From: Trachythela sp. YZ-2020
Taxonomy: Eukaryota; Cnidaria; Anthozoa; Malacalcyonacea; Clavulariidae
NCBI GenBank assembly: GCA_016169945.1
Contig: JADLSH010000145.1
Coordinates: forward strand, 1,859,501-1,923,500
Direction of reading: 5' to 3'
DNA: 64,000 bases
Made by a program: the position numbers and the translations under genes
The notes under the pieces: model-generated
The model's database searches: none
What the model was told of the DNA's origin: nothing
Seen by the model: only the letters and a program-made list of their open reading frames with translations
Part shown: piece after piece, positions 21,851 to 34,791 of the stretch
Layout of the letters: every line of letters starts with the position of its first letter
Numbering within the stretch: position 1 is the first letter of the stretch

Positions 21851-24800
21851 ATGTCTCGTCGTTCTCGCCAACCAAAATCTAACGAAGAGGAGTGGTCGTT
21901 CCGAAGAATCTGTACCTAAAAATACTAGGTATAACACGAAATGGTCGATTAAAATATTCGAAGAATGGCAAGCAAGCCGCAGTAACAAAAAAGACACTGA
22001 CGATAAAGGCGGAGATGGTCAGGATGATGAATTTGAATATGAAATTGTTGATGATCTAACGGTACCTTTGGGCCATATGTCCCCGAATAGCGTTGGTTTT
22101 TGGCTCAGCAAATCTATTTGCGAGGTAGTTAAGCGGGATGGACAGCGTTACCCTGCAAAAAGTGTGTACTTAATCGTGTGTGGGTTAAATCGCTATTTGG
22201 CTGAGGCAAAAGGAGAAGCCTTCAATATTTTGGATAAGAGTGACAACAGGTACGTTATACTTTATACGGCGGTTGACTGTTGTGTAAAACTACCTGAAAA
22301 ATACAATGAGAACTTCGACGTTTCGAGCGAAGGCCCTTCGTCTGGAAGTTAGTAGAATGGGTCGGGGGGGAAACATGTGCTTTTATAGTGAATACAAAAG
22401 CGATCATGTGATAAAAAATAAACCAATCAGGTGGATTTAATCAAAACAAACTATAAACAAAATATGGAAATCACATCACAAACTATATTAGCATATAAGG
22501 AGCAGCGAACAAAGATAACAAAGCAAGAAAGACAGAAAACAAGGAACGAAATATTAGATAAGGTGAGATGTAGAGTATCTGCTGATGGCAGGCATAAACA
22601 CATAGGAGCTAAATGTAAGAGAGGCGCTCATTAATGCCGAGAGGGTGAATTGTGCCAAGTTGGGAAATGAGACGCATTTCTTGGCTTTTGCGGCTATCAT
22701 TACTACCAGAAATGGGACACAGAGCTCGAATTTTCATATCTGAATCACTGTGATTGCCAGTGTTGAAATGTCTGGCAACAGGTTGTTTAGCATCATTGTT
22801 TACGACAGCACGACGATGCTAACCAAACCTTATCCTTAAATATCTACCAGTTTCACCAATATAGAGCATCCAACATTTACTGCATGAAGTACAGTAGATG
22901 AGATGAGAGGAGGTGCACATGGTGCTTAATGGTGTACTTAGATTTTGGTGCCGAAATTGTAGTGGAAGAATCTATATACTTACAGGTTTTACACAGCTTC
23001 ACACCACAAAGAAACGTGCCATTACGAGTAATGTGGTAGAGAGCTGTGGACTAAGATTTCACGGATATTTTTACTATGGGGATTATTGGTGAAAATGGAA
23101 GATGTTTCATGGTCGTTTTTCAAGATATGAAAATTCTTCCTAATGACATCCTTACTTTGAAATTGAAGGGATGGTAACCGAGAACTAGGGGTATTTTGTT
23201 GTTTGAACATTAGACACATGGTCTCCAAGGGTTTCGGATCGGGGAATATTGGAGGCCTTCGAAAAGGCAGTTGTAGGGATTGTATAACCGCGTTGGATAA
23301 AAAAGTTTATCATTTGCTGACTTTTGGTATGGAAGTCCTCATCTTCACTGCAAATGCGGCGAAGGGAAGGAACTGAGAGAAGGCAATGGACCTTTTAGTG
23401 TGGTTGGGGTGGGAAGAAGTAAAGAGAAGATAGCTATGGGAGTCAGTCGGCTTGTAGAACACAGAAGTAACAAGTCTATTGCCATTGATAGATACAAGTA
23501 TATCTAAGAACGATACACTGGTCTCACTGATCTCCCACGTAAACTGGAGTGCTGGGTGGAAGTTATTAACAAAGTCAATAAACTTCTCCAACTCTTCGCG
23601 GGGACAGGATGCTGTGCAGAGACAGTCATCAATGTACCTACCAAGGTAATCAGGTATGGGATCAGTGTATTGCTCGAAGATCTGCTTTTCCACAAAACCA
23701 ACGAATAAATTGGCATAGTTGGGACCCATTTTGGTTCCCGTGGCTACACCACTTACTTGTTGGTAATGCTCACCATCAAATGAAAAATTGTTCAGGGTGA
23801 GCACTAATTCAGCCAAACGGATCAAAACAGTGGTAGACGGTTCCTGGTTGGGGCGCTTATCTAAAAATAATTTGAGTGCTCTCAAACCATCATGATGGGG
23901 AATGACAGTGTACAAGGATTTGACATCCATGGTGAAAATGAATTTATGAGTGTTATGAAATTGAATGTTATGGAAGATTTGGAGAGCATGTTTGGTGTCC
24001 TTGATATAGAACGGTAAGTCCTTAACCAGGGGCGCCATGAGACGATCACGTAATCGCTTTTGTATTCACTATAAAACACATGTTTTCCCCCGACCCATTC
24101 TACTAACTTCCAGACGAAGGGCCTTCGCTCGAAACGTCGAAGTTCTCATTGTATTTCTCAGGTAGTTTTACACAACAGTCAACCGCCGTATTTGCTATAC
24201 TCTACCCACACTGGCACCGCACGTTCGTTATAGTTTAATTTATATTATTTTGGTTCATTTGCAGTATGTTTGGATCAGCTTGTCATGTTTGCGTATTGGA
24301 TGAAAAGAGGTTATGTGAGATTTTAACTTATTTTATACTGTATGCAGGTTTAGAGTATTCCGGGACTCTTGATGCAGAAATGAAGGACGCAACAAAGTCT
24401 GGAATTGGCCAATCTTTCAGAAAAGGCAAGAGTGAAATTACTGAGGAAGACGAAACGAAGCTATGGGAGATGAAATTGTTCGGATCACACTCAGCTGAGT
24501 CATTGTTACATACCATTTATTACTTTAATGGCAAACTGTTTGGGTTGCGTAGTGGGGAGCATAGGTTGCTTAGAGTAAATAATATTAAGGTGAAAGAAAA
24601 TATGATTATTTTTTATGAAAGCCATTGCAAGACATTTCAAGGCGGTTTAAACGATGTTAAAAATAAACCACGGTATATATATCGAACATGTATGTCACGA
24701 CATTGGTGAAGTTCACCATCCATGTTTAGTGAACATGTACGACCTTTATATCAGCAAAGTTAGCAAGCTCGTACAAAAGATAGAAAGCTTTTACTTTCGA

Positions 24801-25373
24801 CCTCATAGGTCCGGGATTTTTGAGTACGAAGAATCGCCGGTAGGTTTATGCACCCTGAATAAAATTTTGCCTGTAAAACTGTGCGAGAAGGCTGGATTGG
24901 AAAGGAAGACAGCCCATTGCCTTAGGGTTACACGTGCGTCCAGACTGTTTCAAGAGGGTGTCGAGGAAAAACTGGTGAGAGAGAGAACGGATCACAAGTC
25001 CAACGCTTTGTTTCTTTATGAAAAGGCATCCAAAAAGCAATTACGAAATGTAAGCGACGCTTTAGGCCCGGTAAATGACACAAGACGAGCGAATGTGGAT
25101 GCCATTGAGAGTGTAGTTGGTTTAGAGAAACGCAAGTCTGAAGTGAACTGTTCGACAAGTACTGCTGCGGTAGATGACGAAAAAGCAAAAAGTGTTGATA
25201 ATTGGTTTGACGATTTGCGAGATTTTCAATTTGATGTGGCAGATAGTGTTTTAGCTGAAATGCCTTTACCAGAGTTTGAAACGACTCGTAGCAACAGAAA
25301 TGCTGATAGCATTTGCACGCATTCTGTCTTCAATAATTGTACGATAAATTTTGTGGTGATTGACAAAAAGTGA
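21851..25373 (+). pseudogene. Crypton-type tyrosine recombinase gene (two exons), frameshifted
   Basis: Exon 1 (21851-22249) starts MSRRSRQPKSNEEEW, shifts frame near 21900, then reads to FNILDKSDN at a GT donor. Exon 2 begins after TTTGCAG at 24265; splicing makes an in-frame AGT codon and continues MFGSACHVCVL. A second frameshift falls in a TATATATA run near 24680. The C-terminal domain (24690-25060) is a tyrosine-recombinase fold: H-C-L-R in AHCLRVTRAS, H in RERTDHKSN and the candidate nucleophile Y in LFLYEK. The family is the DUF3504/Crypton type also found in QRICH1- and ZMYM-like host proteins. Such enzymes cut and join DNA through a phosphotyrosine. The intron is occupied by a Penelope-like element. 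With the two frameshifts it cannot encode the full protein as given; both are single-base events and might be assembly errors. Confidence 0.85.
22266..24189 (-). mobile_element. Penelope-like element, 5'-truncated RT plus GIY-YIG, with ~147-bp inverted ends
   Basis: On the minus strand 24038-23310 encodes a Penelope-type reverse transcriptase: LYTVIPHHDGLRALKLFLD, motif B GVATGTKMGPNYANLFVG, catalytic YIDDC, and VSFLDILVSINGNRL. Downstream (about 22990-22640), in frames broken by stops, comes a GIY-YIG endonuclease with LYIGETGRYLRIRFG and VARHFNTGNHSDSD. The N-terminal part of the RT is missing. The element is bounded by inverted copies (22266-22412 and 24043-24189) containing GCTCGAAACGTCGAAGTTCT. 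It sits inside the Crypton intron, leaving the splice sites intact. Confidence 0.9.
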
Positions 25374-25399
25374 GAAATAATACTTAATCTAAAGTGTTC

Positions 25400-26429
25400 T
25401 TTTTAGCAAATATGTGTGTTATGGAAGAAATAAATGCTTGTTTTTTCGTGCGTGTCCAATATATGAATATTAATCAGGAGCATTTCTAACAAAGTTAGTA
25501 AATGCATGCTAATTAGGATACATCTGTATCAAGAGTTAAGAATACTAATTAGGATATAGCTTTATCAGATTGTTGACCTGTATTGGGGTTTACAAAGATG
25601 TCATGTGACATAAATATGGTTCATTTATTGGGTAGTTAGCGGTGGCTCATTAATTATTCATGAATTTTACAACGTTAATTAGTGATTATTAGATACGGAC
25701 AACCAACAAACGATTAACACTTTATTACACAGATAACTTTTGATTAAAAGACATCTCTACCATGGTTATTGTACATAGTAATTCTTGTTATGTTGAAATA
25801 CCAATTTCCTTTTTTCATTAGTGGTTTGCGCCTAAAACAAACGTTTGAGGAACACATTGTTTTGGTTATTCGTCTGGCAATGTTAAGAGTAAATAGTTAA
25901 AATATTTTTATGCAGTGAGACGATTAACCAAAACAAGTACGATTTAAATTGTATTATTAAGTATAGTCTGTATATTTTATATATTAAAAAGGAAGGCATG
26001 TGTTAGCAGTTTTATGATAACTAAAAAGTACTTACAATAAACTTAAAAATCGAGAATACTGCCCTTCAAAAATGGATAATCGTCAAGGTTATTCGTCCCG
26101 TTTGAGAATGCGGGAAGTCCCTGACAGTAACGATAGGATGACGTGACATGTTATAATAGTTTATTTCAGTAAATTTGCTTTAATATTTCACAGATAGCTG
26201 AATATTTTTACCAACACATACAGGCATTTTCTGTTTAGCTTTTATAACTTGTACTGTACTTACACATTAATTTGATATTAAATTATAATACACAACTCAG
26301 TTCATTGCAATGCACGCTTTTACAGGTAAAACCATCATGCAATCACACTATACTTAGAGGTTAGAAGTCCCACGTACACGGGAGAAAAAGATTGTCCTAA
26401 AAGACCTGTTAGCAACGTCCAGTTTTAGT
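25400..26429. other. No gene recognised
   Basis: AT-rich sequence between the Crypton gene and the Tc1 transposase. No convincing ORF or terminal repeat was seen. Confidence 0.6.
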
Positions 26430-27483
26430 TTAGTATTTGATGCGATTTCCCTTATTCGCAATGACAAGATGTAAACGTTTATTCATGGTTGTAATTAAAT
26501 TGTTAATATATTCTATTGGAATCGACTTCATGGTTTTTGTAACTCTTTGTTTAAATTCTTTGAAGGATTATTTTGTTATGTTGAGAGGTCATATTGAATA
26601 GATTTTCAATGGGGTTTAAATCTGGGCTTCGCGGAGGTATTTTTAATAGCTCACATCGTGCCCGCAACATGGCTGCTCTAGCCTTGGCCGAGTTTTGAGA
26701 TGGATCTCCATCTTGAATCCAAATGCGAACCCAATCTCCTTTGTCTGCCATTCGAAACATGATATCAAAGTTTCTGTCTATGAAATCCGAAAAATAACTT
26801 CCACATATTTTCTCATATGGCTCACACGCAATCACCCCCTTTCCGTAGCTAATTGCAACCATTATTTTCAGTACACGTCCGCCTGTCCCTTCCTTACGTC
26901 CCTTTCCAGTGCACCCCAGTAAAAGGCCCTCTGATTTCTTTCTCCATGTCCTTCCTTTTGACGCACGTGCTTGATCGAGTGGATTTGTTTTATGCGCAAA
27001 TCCAGTTCCATCCAAATAGAATGAGACATGATGTGTCCAGAAGTCGCCCGCATAACTGTTTTTGCAACATTTCGCGAATGTAAATCTTCCTTTTTCATCA
27101 GACCCTTTTTATGCGCTTGTAAGTAGAAATAACCATGTTCATTTGGAAATCGTGTCACTGACCGAACCGAAATTTCTGACTGATGAATTCCAGCTCGTTC
27201 CATCACACGCTTTGCAGAGAAGTGGCCTTCTTCACTACGCAGACTCCTCAGGCATCTAAGAAGCAAACGCATCTGTCGGCATGTCAGTTTTCTCGGACGG
27301 CCTTTGTTTTTCTTGCTTGTCCACTGTCTGGCACGTTTTTCTCTGCTTATTCTGACAACGCTTCCACGTGAAACATCACACAACTCTGCTACCTTACGTG
27401 TAGACAAACGTTTGACATTTCTTAAGTAATACACTCGGCACAATAGGCACGAGTAACACTGTCAATACATCCAGTAAAGACCA
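26430..27483 (-). pseudogene. Tc1-type transposase (DD34E), frameshifted
   Basis: The minus strand encodes an N-terminal helix-turn-helix region (LSTRKVAELCDVSRGSVVRI, then GRPRKLTCRQMRLLLRCLRS), the first catalytic Asp in a MDGTGFAH stretch, the second in IQDGDPSQNSAK and the Glu in PDLNPIENLFN. The last two are 34 residues apart, the DD34E spacing of Tc1 elements. The C-terminus ends VIANKGNRIKY and stop at 26430. There are at least three frame changes: near 27450, 27010 and 26560. Tc1 transposases cut and paste DNA at TA dinucleotides. I did not find its terminal inverted repeats. Confidence 0.9.
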
Positions 27484-27688
27484 TTGTATATCAAAATCGA
27501 TTTTTATGTTATTATAAAATAAGAAGGTAATGAACGTTCTTAAATAGGCAGCACAGGTTAACATTCATTTTAGCTAGATTAATGTGGGAAATTCTGTATA
27601 CAGTGAACCAACGTAAAATATACGCCTAAAGAGTAAAGAATATACATCACGCTTTCTCATGAACAGAATATCCTAATCATATTTGTTA

Positions 27689-30616
27689 TACAATCTGCGT
27701 CAAAAATCTTGTGACACATAGGGTTTTCCCCTGCTACCCCTATTCAATGTTGCAAACTCATGATATTGTCACTGTTCACCTGATGATTTGCCGATTTTTA
27801 CCAACATTGAGGAAGGGGGAAAGGGGAATAAAGCTTTCATTTACTTTTTGGGCAGTGTCACAACAGTTTTTGTCTGGGATTGTAGTTCATGTCCTGCGAT
27901 TACAAGAAACACGCAGAAGAGAATCCCGGTGCAAATTACACCTCGTATAGGCCATTATGTGGGGAGACGAAGCCGTAATTTCGACGCCCTTAGACCAATT
28001 CCACGCATTCTTGGGAATAATACCCAATCTAGACCAAACGCATCAAGTCACAATACAAATTCGAATGTTACTTTACCGTCACTTTTCCTATCAAATACTA
28101 GATCCTTAGTTAATAAAAGAAGATTTAGAAATTGCTATCAATCAAAATAATGCAGATATTGTGTGCATAACTGAAACCTGGTTCACCGAATCTGTTCCAA
28201 ACTCAGCGGTTGAAATATAAAATTACTCGTTGGTACGGACAGACTGGGGGCCTGAAAAACGGGGTGGCGGCGTTTGCAAGTACATTAAATCCAATATAGG
28301 GTTTACAACTGTAGACGAACGTAACAGTCCTTCATTTGAAGCACTCTGGTTATATCTTCGCCCAAATAGACTACCCCGAGGCTTTTCTTGTATCATTATC
28401 GGGGTACTATACCATCCAGCACAGGATGATGATGCTCTTTGTACGGAATACCTCATTTCGTCATTGGACACGGCTTTGGTTCAGTTTCCTAACGCGGGAA
28501 TTTTGTTGGTCGGCGACTTTAACCGCCTAGATTGCCAATCCCTCTGCATTTTAACCTACGACAAATCGTGAAAACCCAACCTGCGGGAATGTAACTCTTG
28601 ATCTTATCTTTATGAATATCTCGTGTTATTACAGTACGCCCAAAATTTTACCCGGCATCGGTTTAAGTGACCATAATTCCTTAATTACCCGCCCTTCCAC
28701 AACCGTTAAAAAATTTAAAGCTGAAAAGTGCTTAAAAGATCTGTGAAGCCAAGTTCGAAAACCAGCTTCGGAAGATGGCTTTCAGGTACAGATTGGTCCT
28801 TTTTGGAAATGTTGTTCAACTGCGCAGAAAAACTAAATGCATTCAATTCGTTTTTACATTTTGCTATTGGCAAGTTCTTCCCTGTACGGAGGTACAAGAA
28901 ATACCCAACCGATAAACCTTGGATCACTTCCGAATTAAAGAGTCTCATTGAACAACGCCAACAAGCAATGTTTAAGGACCCACCTACCTTTAAAAGATTA
29001 AGGAACAAAGTAAATAAACTAAACAACAGACTTCGGAGCTCCTTCTTTGAGAGGAAGGTTAAGAATTGTGATAATTCAGCGCTATGGTGGAAATCTCTGG
29101 CCGCCCAACAAATAAGACTTTATCTAGTATGATCGTGTCAGGAAAAGAGGTCCACACGAAACAACAGGAAACGCATATTAACCTCAGTTTACTTTCTACC
29201 ACAAATTCTTTGCCACCTTTACCCGAGCTCAAAAATAACGTAGCCAATGTTATGGATTATAATCTAAAGAAATACTATATTTCTCCACAAGATGTTGTTT
29301 ACAAGAAACTATCAAATCTAAAAAGAAATAAAGCGCCAGGCCCTGATAATATGCCAAGCTGGATCTTAAAAGATTTCGCCCTCGAGCTTTCTTCACCAGT
29401 TGCCAAAATTTTTAACGCATCTATTCAGGAGAGCTTAGTTCCTGACCTATGGAAGGAAGCTGAGGTAGTCCCAATTCCGAAGACAATAGTTAAACAATCT
29501 GAAAACGACCTATGCCCAATATCCTTGACTGCTATCCTCTCAAAGACTATAGAGCATTTTGTGACCGTGTGGATTATGACACAGATTAATCATTTAGTTG
29601 ATCGAAGGCAATTTGGATCTTTACCGAAACAGTCCACAACACATGCACTTGTGTTCTGCTTCCTTCAACTTCTACATCCTTTCTGAGCAATCTAACCAGT
29701 GCGTAAGAATCCTGCTGCTGGGTTTTAGCAAAGCATTCGATAGGATAAATCATCATATCCTTATTAGAAAAATGGAAGGAATGGAAATAGATCCAATCCT
29801 CATTGCCTGGGTAAGAAATTTCCTTACTGGCGGGAAGCAGCGTGTAAGAATAGGGAAATTGTTTTCTAGTCCGGAAGCAGTACACGGAGGTGTTCCTCAG
29901 GGGACAGTGTTGGGCCCTATTTTGTTTATTATAATGATAAATGATCTGCTAACGGATTACCAAGACCGGTGGAAGTACGTTGATGATTCTACCCTTACTG
30001 AAACCCTTACTAGGGATCAACCATCTACGTTACAAATTACTTTGGATGGTATTAACCAGTGGTGCGAAAAAAACGGTATGATGCTGAACACCAAGAAATG
30101 TAAAGAGCTTTTGGTCTGTTTTTGGAAAAATAATCTAGATGTACCCCTGCTTATGCTTAATAATCAACCGATTGAAGTCGTGAAATTTGCTAAATTACTT
30201 GGTGTGGTTTTCAATGATCATTTGAAATGGAACGACAATGTTGGGCAAATCATAAAGAATCTTCGAAGCGTTTATATATGTTAAGGTTTCTAAAACGAGC
30301 TCTCCCTGACACTAGGACTCTTATTTCTGTTTATGTAACCTGTATAAGACCAGTCGTGGAATACGGTACGCAAGTGTGGCACTATAACATTCCTGATTAT
30401 TTAGCGGTGGAAATAGAAAGGATCCAGTTGAGAGCAATGGGAATTATTGACTCATCTCTATCATATAGTGATGCGTTGGCGAAGTATAATCTACCAACTT
30501 TAGTTTCAAGGCGACACCTTTTATGTTCGTCTTTCTTCAAGAAAAACGTTCTACAGCAGTCTGGTATATTATCTGAACTTTTATCTCTAATAAAACATTC
30601 ATTCATTCATGTTTAA
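27689..30616 (+). mobile_element. Long LINE copy: APE endonuclease and reverse transcriptase, several frameshifts
   Basis: From the 195-bp leader shared with 20642-20836 the element runs into an AP-endonuclease-like domain (IVCITETWF near 28155, RGGGVCKYIKSN at 28260, LVGDFN near 28510, LSDHNSLI near 28665). The polymerase follows: RNKAPGPDNMPSWILKDFA at 29320, then DRINHHILIRKM, GGVPQGTVLGPILFIIMIND and the catalytic YVDDST at 29980. The C-terminal domain includes TCIRPVVEYGTQVWHYNIP and IERIQLRAMGIIDSSLSYS. At least four frameshifts or stops (near 28220, 28560, 29090, 29650, 30270) break the frame. It ends with a CATT-repeat tail (30597-30610), as in CR1-like LINEs with short 3' tandem repeats. 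Confidence 0.92.
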
Positions 30617-30639
30617 TATGTAATGTAAACTATGATGTA

Positions 30640-30880
30640 AACTTTGAAATTTGATTGGCTGCATAGTTCAATAATTATCCATGAATTTCAAAAAGTAACA
30701 ATATCATTATTATACAGTGTATTAATCAGTTTGTAATTGCTGAAAGGGAATTGGGGCACAGGAGGCGACAAACCTTCAATAGAGAAGGGAGATGACCTAA
30801 TTTATAATAATTTATATAAACTTTGATTGGCTGCACAGTTCAATAATTATCCATGAATTTCAAAAAGTAACAATATAACT
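30640..30880. repeat. Short direct duplication downstream of the LINE
   Basis: A ~60-bp block containing TTGATTGGCTGCAYAGTTC and AATTATCCATGAATTTC occurs near 30648-30708 and again at 30823-30875. Confidence 0.85.
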
Positions 30881-30884
30881 AGAA

Positions 30885-32100
30885 ATACGTGCATGCAGAA
30901 AGCCCATTCGAACCACACAATTTACTCCCCTAAAAGTTACCAAAATTACAATGGGCAAAAGGAACCATGTGGCGTCAGCAAAGGCCAAAATCCGCCATGT
31001 CTTTTCTGCCTGGCTGACATTAGAGTCAGGTCCTCCAGGTATTATATAGCTCAGTGGTGTCATGGGTGGACCTCCCACTGATCTCAATAATGCGACGGAC
31101 TGTCATGGCGGACATTTAAGAGTGACAACCAGGGGCCGGTTGTATAAAAGTCTTAACTACGTTTTAACAACTCGTTTTGTAGTTAAATAGTAGTTAACTC
31201 TAAAATTCGCGATTCTGATTGGTTTACTTTCCCACTAACTATAGTTAAAGCTCAACTTTTGAACAAATATCAGACCATCTTGTTAGTTTTAATGTGGACA
31301 AATATGCAATATATAAAATTTTGGCGTATTCCTTAAACTATTTTGATCATTTTTATTCATGATAACACAGTAAAACAACAGTGACCAGATGCCTTACCTT
31401 ATAATCAAATAATATCTTCATTACTCGAGCTTGTGCTTGTCACATTTTCACTAGATGCGTATTAATAAAATACGTCATTTTAAAAATATATACAGTGCCC
31501 AGTATGGTTATCTTATCTAAAACCAAGTTTTGACTGCTTACCTTTCGTTTTCCATGAGTTAAAATTGCCAACAAACAAACTTTCTCAGTACACAGTTTAG
31601 TGGTTTACGACTTTACGAGGGTTGATCGCAAATACTTCCCACGTGCCATATTTATGTCATAATTTATCATAATTAGTAGTTTTAGCGGGGAAATGGCTTA
31701 TTTCCCGCGAAAACTGACGAATAATGAGTAATAATTATGACTTATGCCGTTGTTCCTGAATATCCTGCAAATCCTGTAGTTCCTGCATTTCCTGTTCCCG
31801 TAGTTCCTGGATTTCCAAACACCCTATACTCTTCACAAATGTCAAATATAATGTTCAGTTCGGGTCGGTACTGAATTCAACTCGAGTAGGCAATAAGCAA
31901 CCGCGTGCGTTGACTAGCCAAACACCACCACAGCGGCTGCAAACAGCATCCAATTTTACCACAGACGCCCGCACAATGCCGGTGTTTGTCAGTTTATACT
32001 AAATATATTGTTTCCATTCATAAATCACAAACATCAATATTTTTGAGAATATAAGGTCATAAATCTATGAATATGAAGTTAATATAAACTTACCTTTGAT
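30885..32100. other. No gene recognised apart from a short 9-bp periodic stretch
   Basis: At 31752-31826 TTCCTGNAN-like 9-mers repeat about eight times. One strand reads as Gly-X-Y triplets and the other as a Pro-rich peptide; neither sits in a long ORF. Near 31130 a GGGCCGGTTGTAT stretch resembles a MITE end, but no partner was found. Confidence 0.5.
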
Positions 32101-32102
32101 TT

Positions 32103-32269
32103 GGCGGTTGATTGTTGTGTAAAACTACCTGAAAAATACAAAAAGAACTTCGACGTTTCGAGCGAAGGCCCTTCGAACGTCCTACTAACTTCCAGACGAA
32201 GGGCCTTCGCTCGAAACGTCGAAGTTCTTGTTGTATTTTTCAGGTAGTTTTACACAACAGTCAACCGCC
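32103..32269. repeat. 73-bp-arm hairpin made of Penelope-like element ends
   Basis: Arms 32103-32175 and 32197-32269 are near-perfect inverted copies separated by 21 nt. They match the ends of the Penelope-like element at 22266-24189, including CTCGAAACGTCGAAGTTCT. The right-hand flank up to GCACGTTCG also matches the flank at 24190-24230, so the element end extends beyond the arm on one side. Confidence 0.92.
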
Positions 32270-32309
32270 GAATCTTTCTACACTCTACCGACACTGGCAC
32301 CGCACGTTC

Positions 32310-34000
32310 GAGATATTTAAACTTACCTTTGTTTTACCTTCGAAAGTTTGTCATTGTAAAGTTAAAACTTTAAACATCGGAGCTCCGAGTGCACGTTTTG
32401 TATTCATATTAAAACTTTCTCCACTTCAACTCATTGCGTAACGGCTATGTTGGATTTTGCTCAGGGAACATATTGAACGGCCCCTACTTATTACTACTAC
32501 TGTATAATTTGACTTTGTTAATTCACGAAAGCATGATCCAATCAGTCCGATTGTTTGGCATATCAGTTTACAGATTTTACCGATTCTGGGAAGAAAATTG
32601 GCCACCTCAAATCCGGTTAAATAAAAGATACCCAAGGTACCCGAAGGTACCCCAAGGTACCATAATGGTACCCACGTAACATATCACTGTTTATAGTCGT
32701 TTAAAAGGATATTTTATCCGGTTTGGTAGTGTTTCACTCTTCTCCGTACTATTGTGGAGGACGTAATAGAGATTAATTTCAGACTTCAGTGCAAAATTAC
32801 GATAATTTGGTGAGTATATTATATCTTTCGTGACAAATCGCGTCTATGCACTCAATGCCACGTAGCTAAAATATCGTCTTCGTTTATATAATTATCAACG
32901 TATTAAGATGCACGGTGATTATCATTATATTATCACGGTGAGGACAATTATTTGGTCTTGTATTATTTATTGCTGGATTCTCTTATCTAACCATGCAGTT
33001 TTTGACAAATATATACTGAGTGCACTTTGCGTATATCGCCATGTACATGTACGTGTACGTGCCAGTTTTGTAGGTTGAAATTCATGCATGTTTTGTGGTT
33101 TGATATATTGATTATTGTACACTTTGTCTTAACACGTTGTGCTAGTAATACGTATATATGTAGTGACTAGTGTGCTTAAATATGTTACCAATAGGCAATA
33201 ATGTAGTTTCCATGCAATGCCAAATATAATCGTCGGACAATATGACAATGTATTCCTGTAATGCATGTAAACGTGTTTCCCCAACCGTAACTATATAAGC
33301 CTGCCTCTCTTAAATACAATAATAGTCATCTCACTGTTGTGAAGGTGGCAGGATATGCCAAAACAGGTGTACATGATACAATGATATAGGCATTTTATCT
33401 GGAGCATAATATAGTTTCCTCATGAGGCAAAGTGCCAAAGAAAATCATATACCGTATTATATAGATATGCAATGCCAATGGCAATTGCAAAAGCTTATCG
33501 TCTTGCACCCAACAGAATCTGCACAATCTCGCAATGCACTAAAATCACTACTTGAGTACTGATTAAAACATTAAGTTTTTCTACATTTAAATAATTTCTT
33601 AAGATAAAGGTCTACGGCAATACTCCTGTTTCTAAGTACTATATATACCATTTTGAACTCTAAGTGTTTAGGAAAGCATTGACAAAGCTACTCATAAATT
33701 ATAATTCAGAAAAAAATACTTCTTAAATTTTACGCCGAATGCCAATTTTGGTCCTGATCAGAAATTCTGTTTATTATTTTCCCGGCTCAATACGAAAATC
33801 GACTGATTCTGCAAGCAAGAAATATTTTTCTTCAGAGAAAAGTTCTACTGTCCGGAAACTGGGCTGATTATTGAACATACTCAAATGGTTAGGATTATGT
33901 TACGTACAAAAGTTGAAAATGAAGCCTTGGAATTAGAGATACAGTCTTCATATAACTGTGTTACTAACTAAGACGTAAAAGGCAACTCGACGTTCCAAGG
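32310..34000. other. No gene recognised
   Basis: AT-rich sequence with a few GGTACC-containing repeats near 32630-32670. No supported ORF. Confidence 0.55.
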
Positions 34001-34165
34001 GCCAAAACTGATCGGTTTAAGAATTATTTTATTGTTATTAATTGTAAATATTTTTAATCATTAGGTTTCTTAAATTTTATAATTGTAAAGTTTTAACGCA
34101 ATTCAGCCATTATCAGCTGTAAAGTCTTTTAAAACTGAATAAAGTATCTATCTATATCTATCTAT
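33990..34165 (+). mobile_element. Possible LINE 3' end with ATCT-repeat tail
   Basis: An AT-rich 3'-UTR-like stretch ending in AACTGAATAAAG and then TATCTATCTATATCTATC resembles the 3' tail of the LINE at 47466-48096. There is no coding sequence attached, so support is weak. Confidence 0.4.
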
Positions 34166-34791
34166 ATTAGCCGTTCTGGGACATCGGTGTCTATTAATAT
34201 CTGTTAAAAATGAAACAAGGAAAGGAATGAAAAACAGAAAGAAAATTAGGAAAGAATATTAGTAAAAGCGTATATAAATGTCTTTAAGTATTAAGTAGAA
34301 AAAGGTGGCAAGCAATTGACTGATAGAAATAGCGGATTCATTCAATTTTTATCCTTCTGCATGTCGTTCTGATTTGAACAGTAGAATTATCTCTGAGTAT
34401 GTGAAGTAAACCACATATAAATTATGAACTATCGGAAAAATCAATTTGCAAACAGTTGGGAAAAAGAACAAAGCAAACATTTTACATGCCGCGTCATTAT
34501 TGTCAGTCCGGGTTGGAGAATGTTGACGCTTTTCATGGGCTTGAAGAGTACCTTTCGAATGCCATTTATCCCAGCAAGAGTCGCAAAATTCTGAAAACCA
34601 GGAAGAATGTGTTTGTATTTTTGTTTTATGGAAAACAAGCAGTTCGGCATTCTATTGAGTATTGGAGAGCCAATTTTTCAAAAAGGATTTTAATAACTAT
34701 TTGCCTGTCTGCCGGTATTAGATATTTTTATTTAGTATTTTTCCACCGGCTGCCAGTCAAACAGTCAAAGTCGGCCGGCTGAATTTTTATA
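34166..34791. other. No gene recognised
   Basis: A 108-codon plus-strand ORF at 34456-34782 has no recognisable domain. I list the region as unassigned. Confidence 0.4.
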
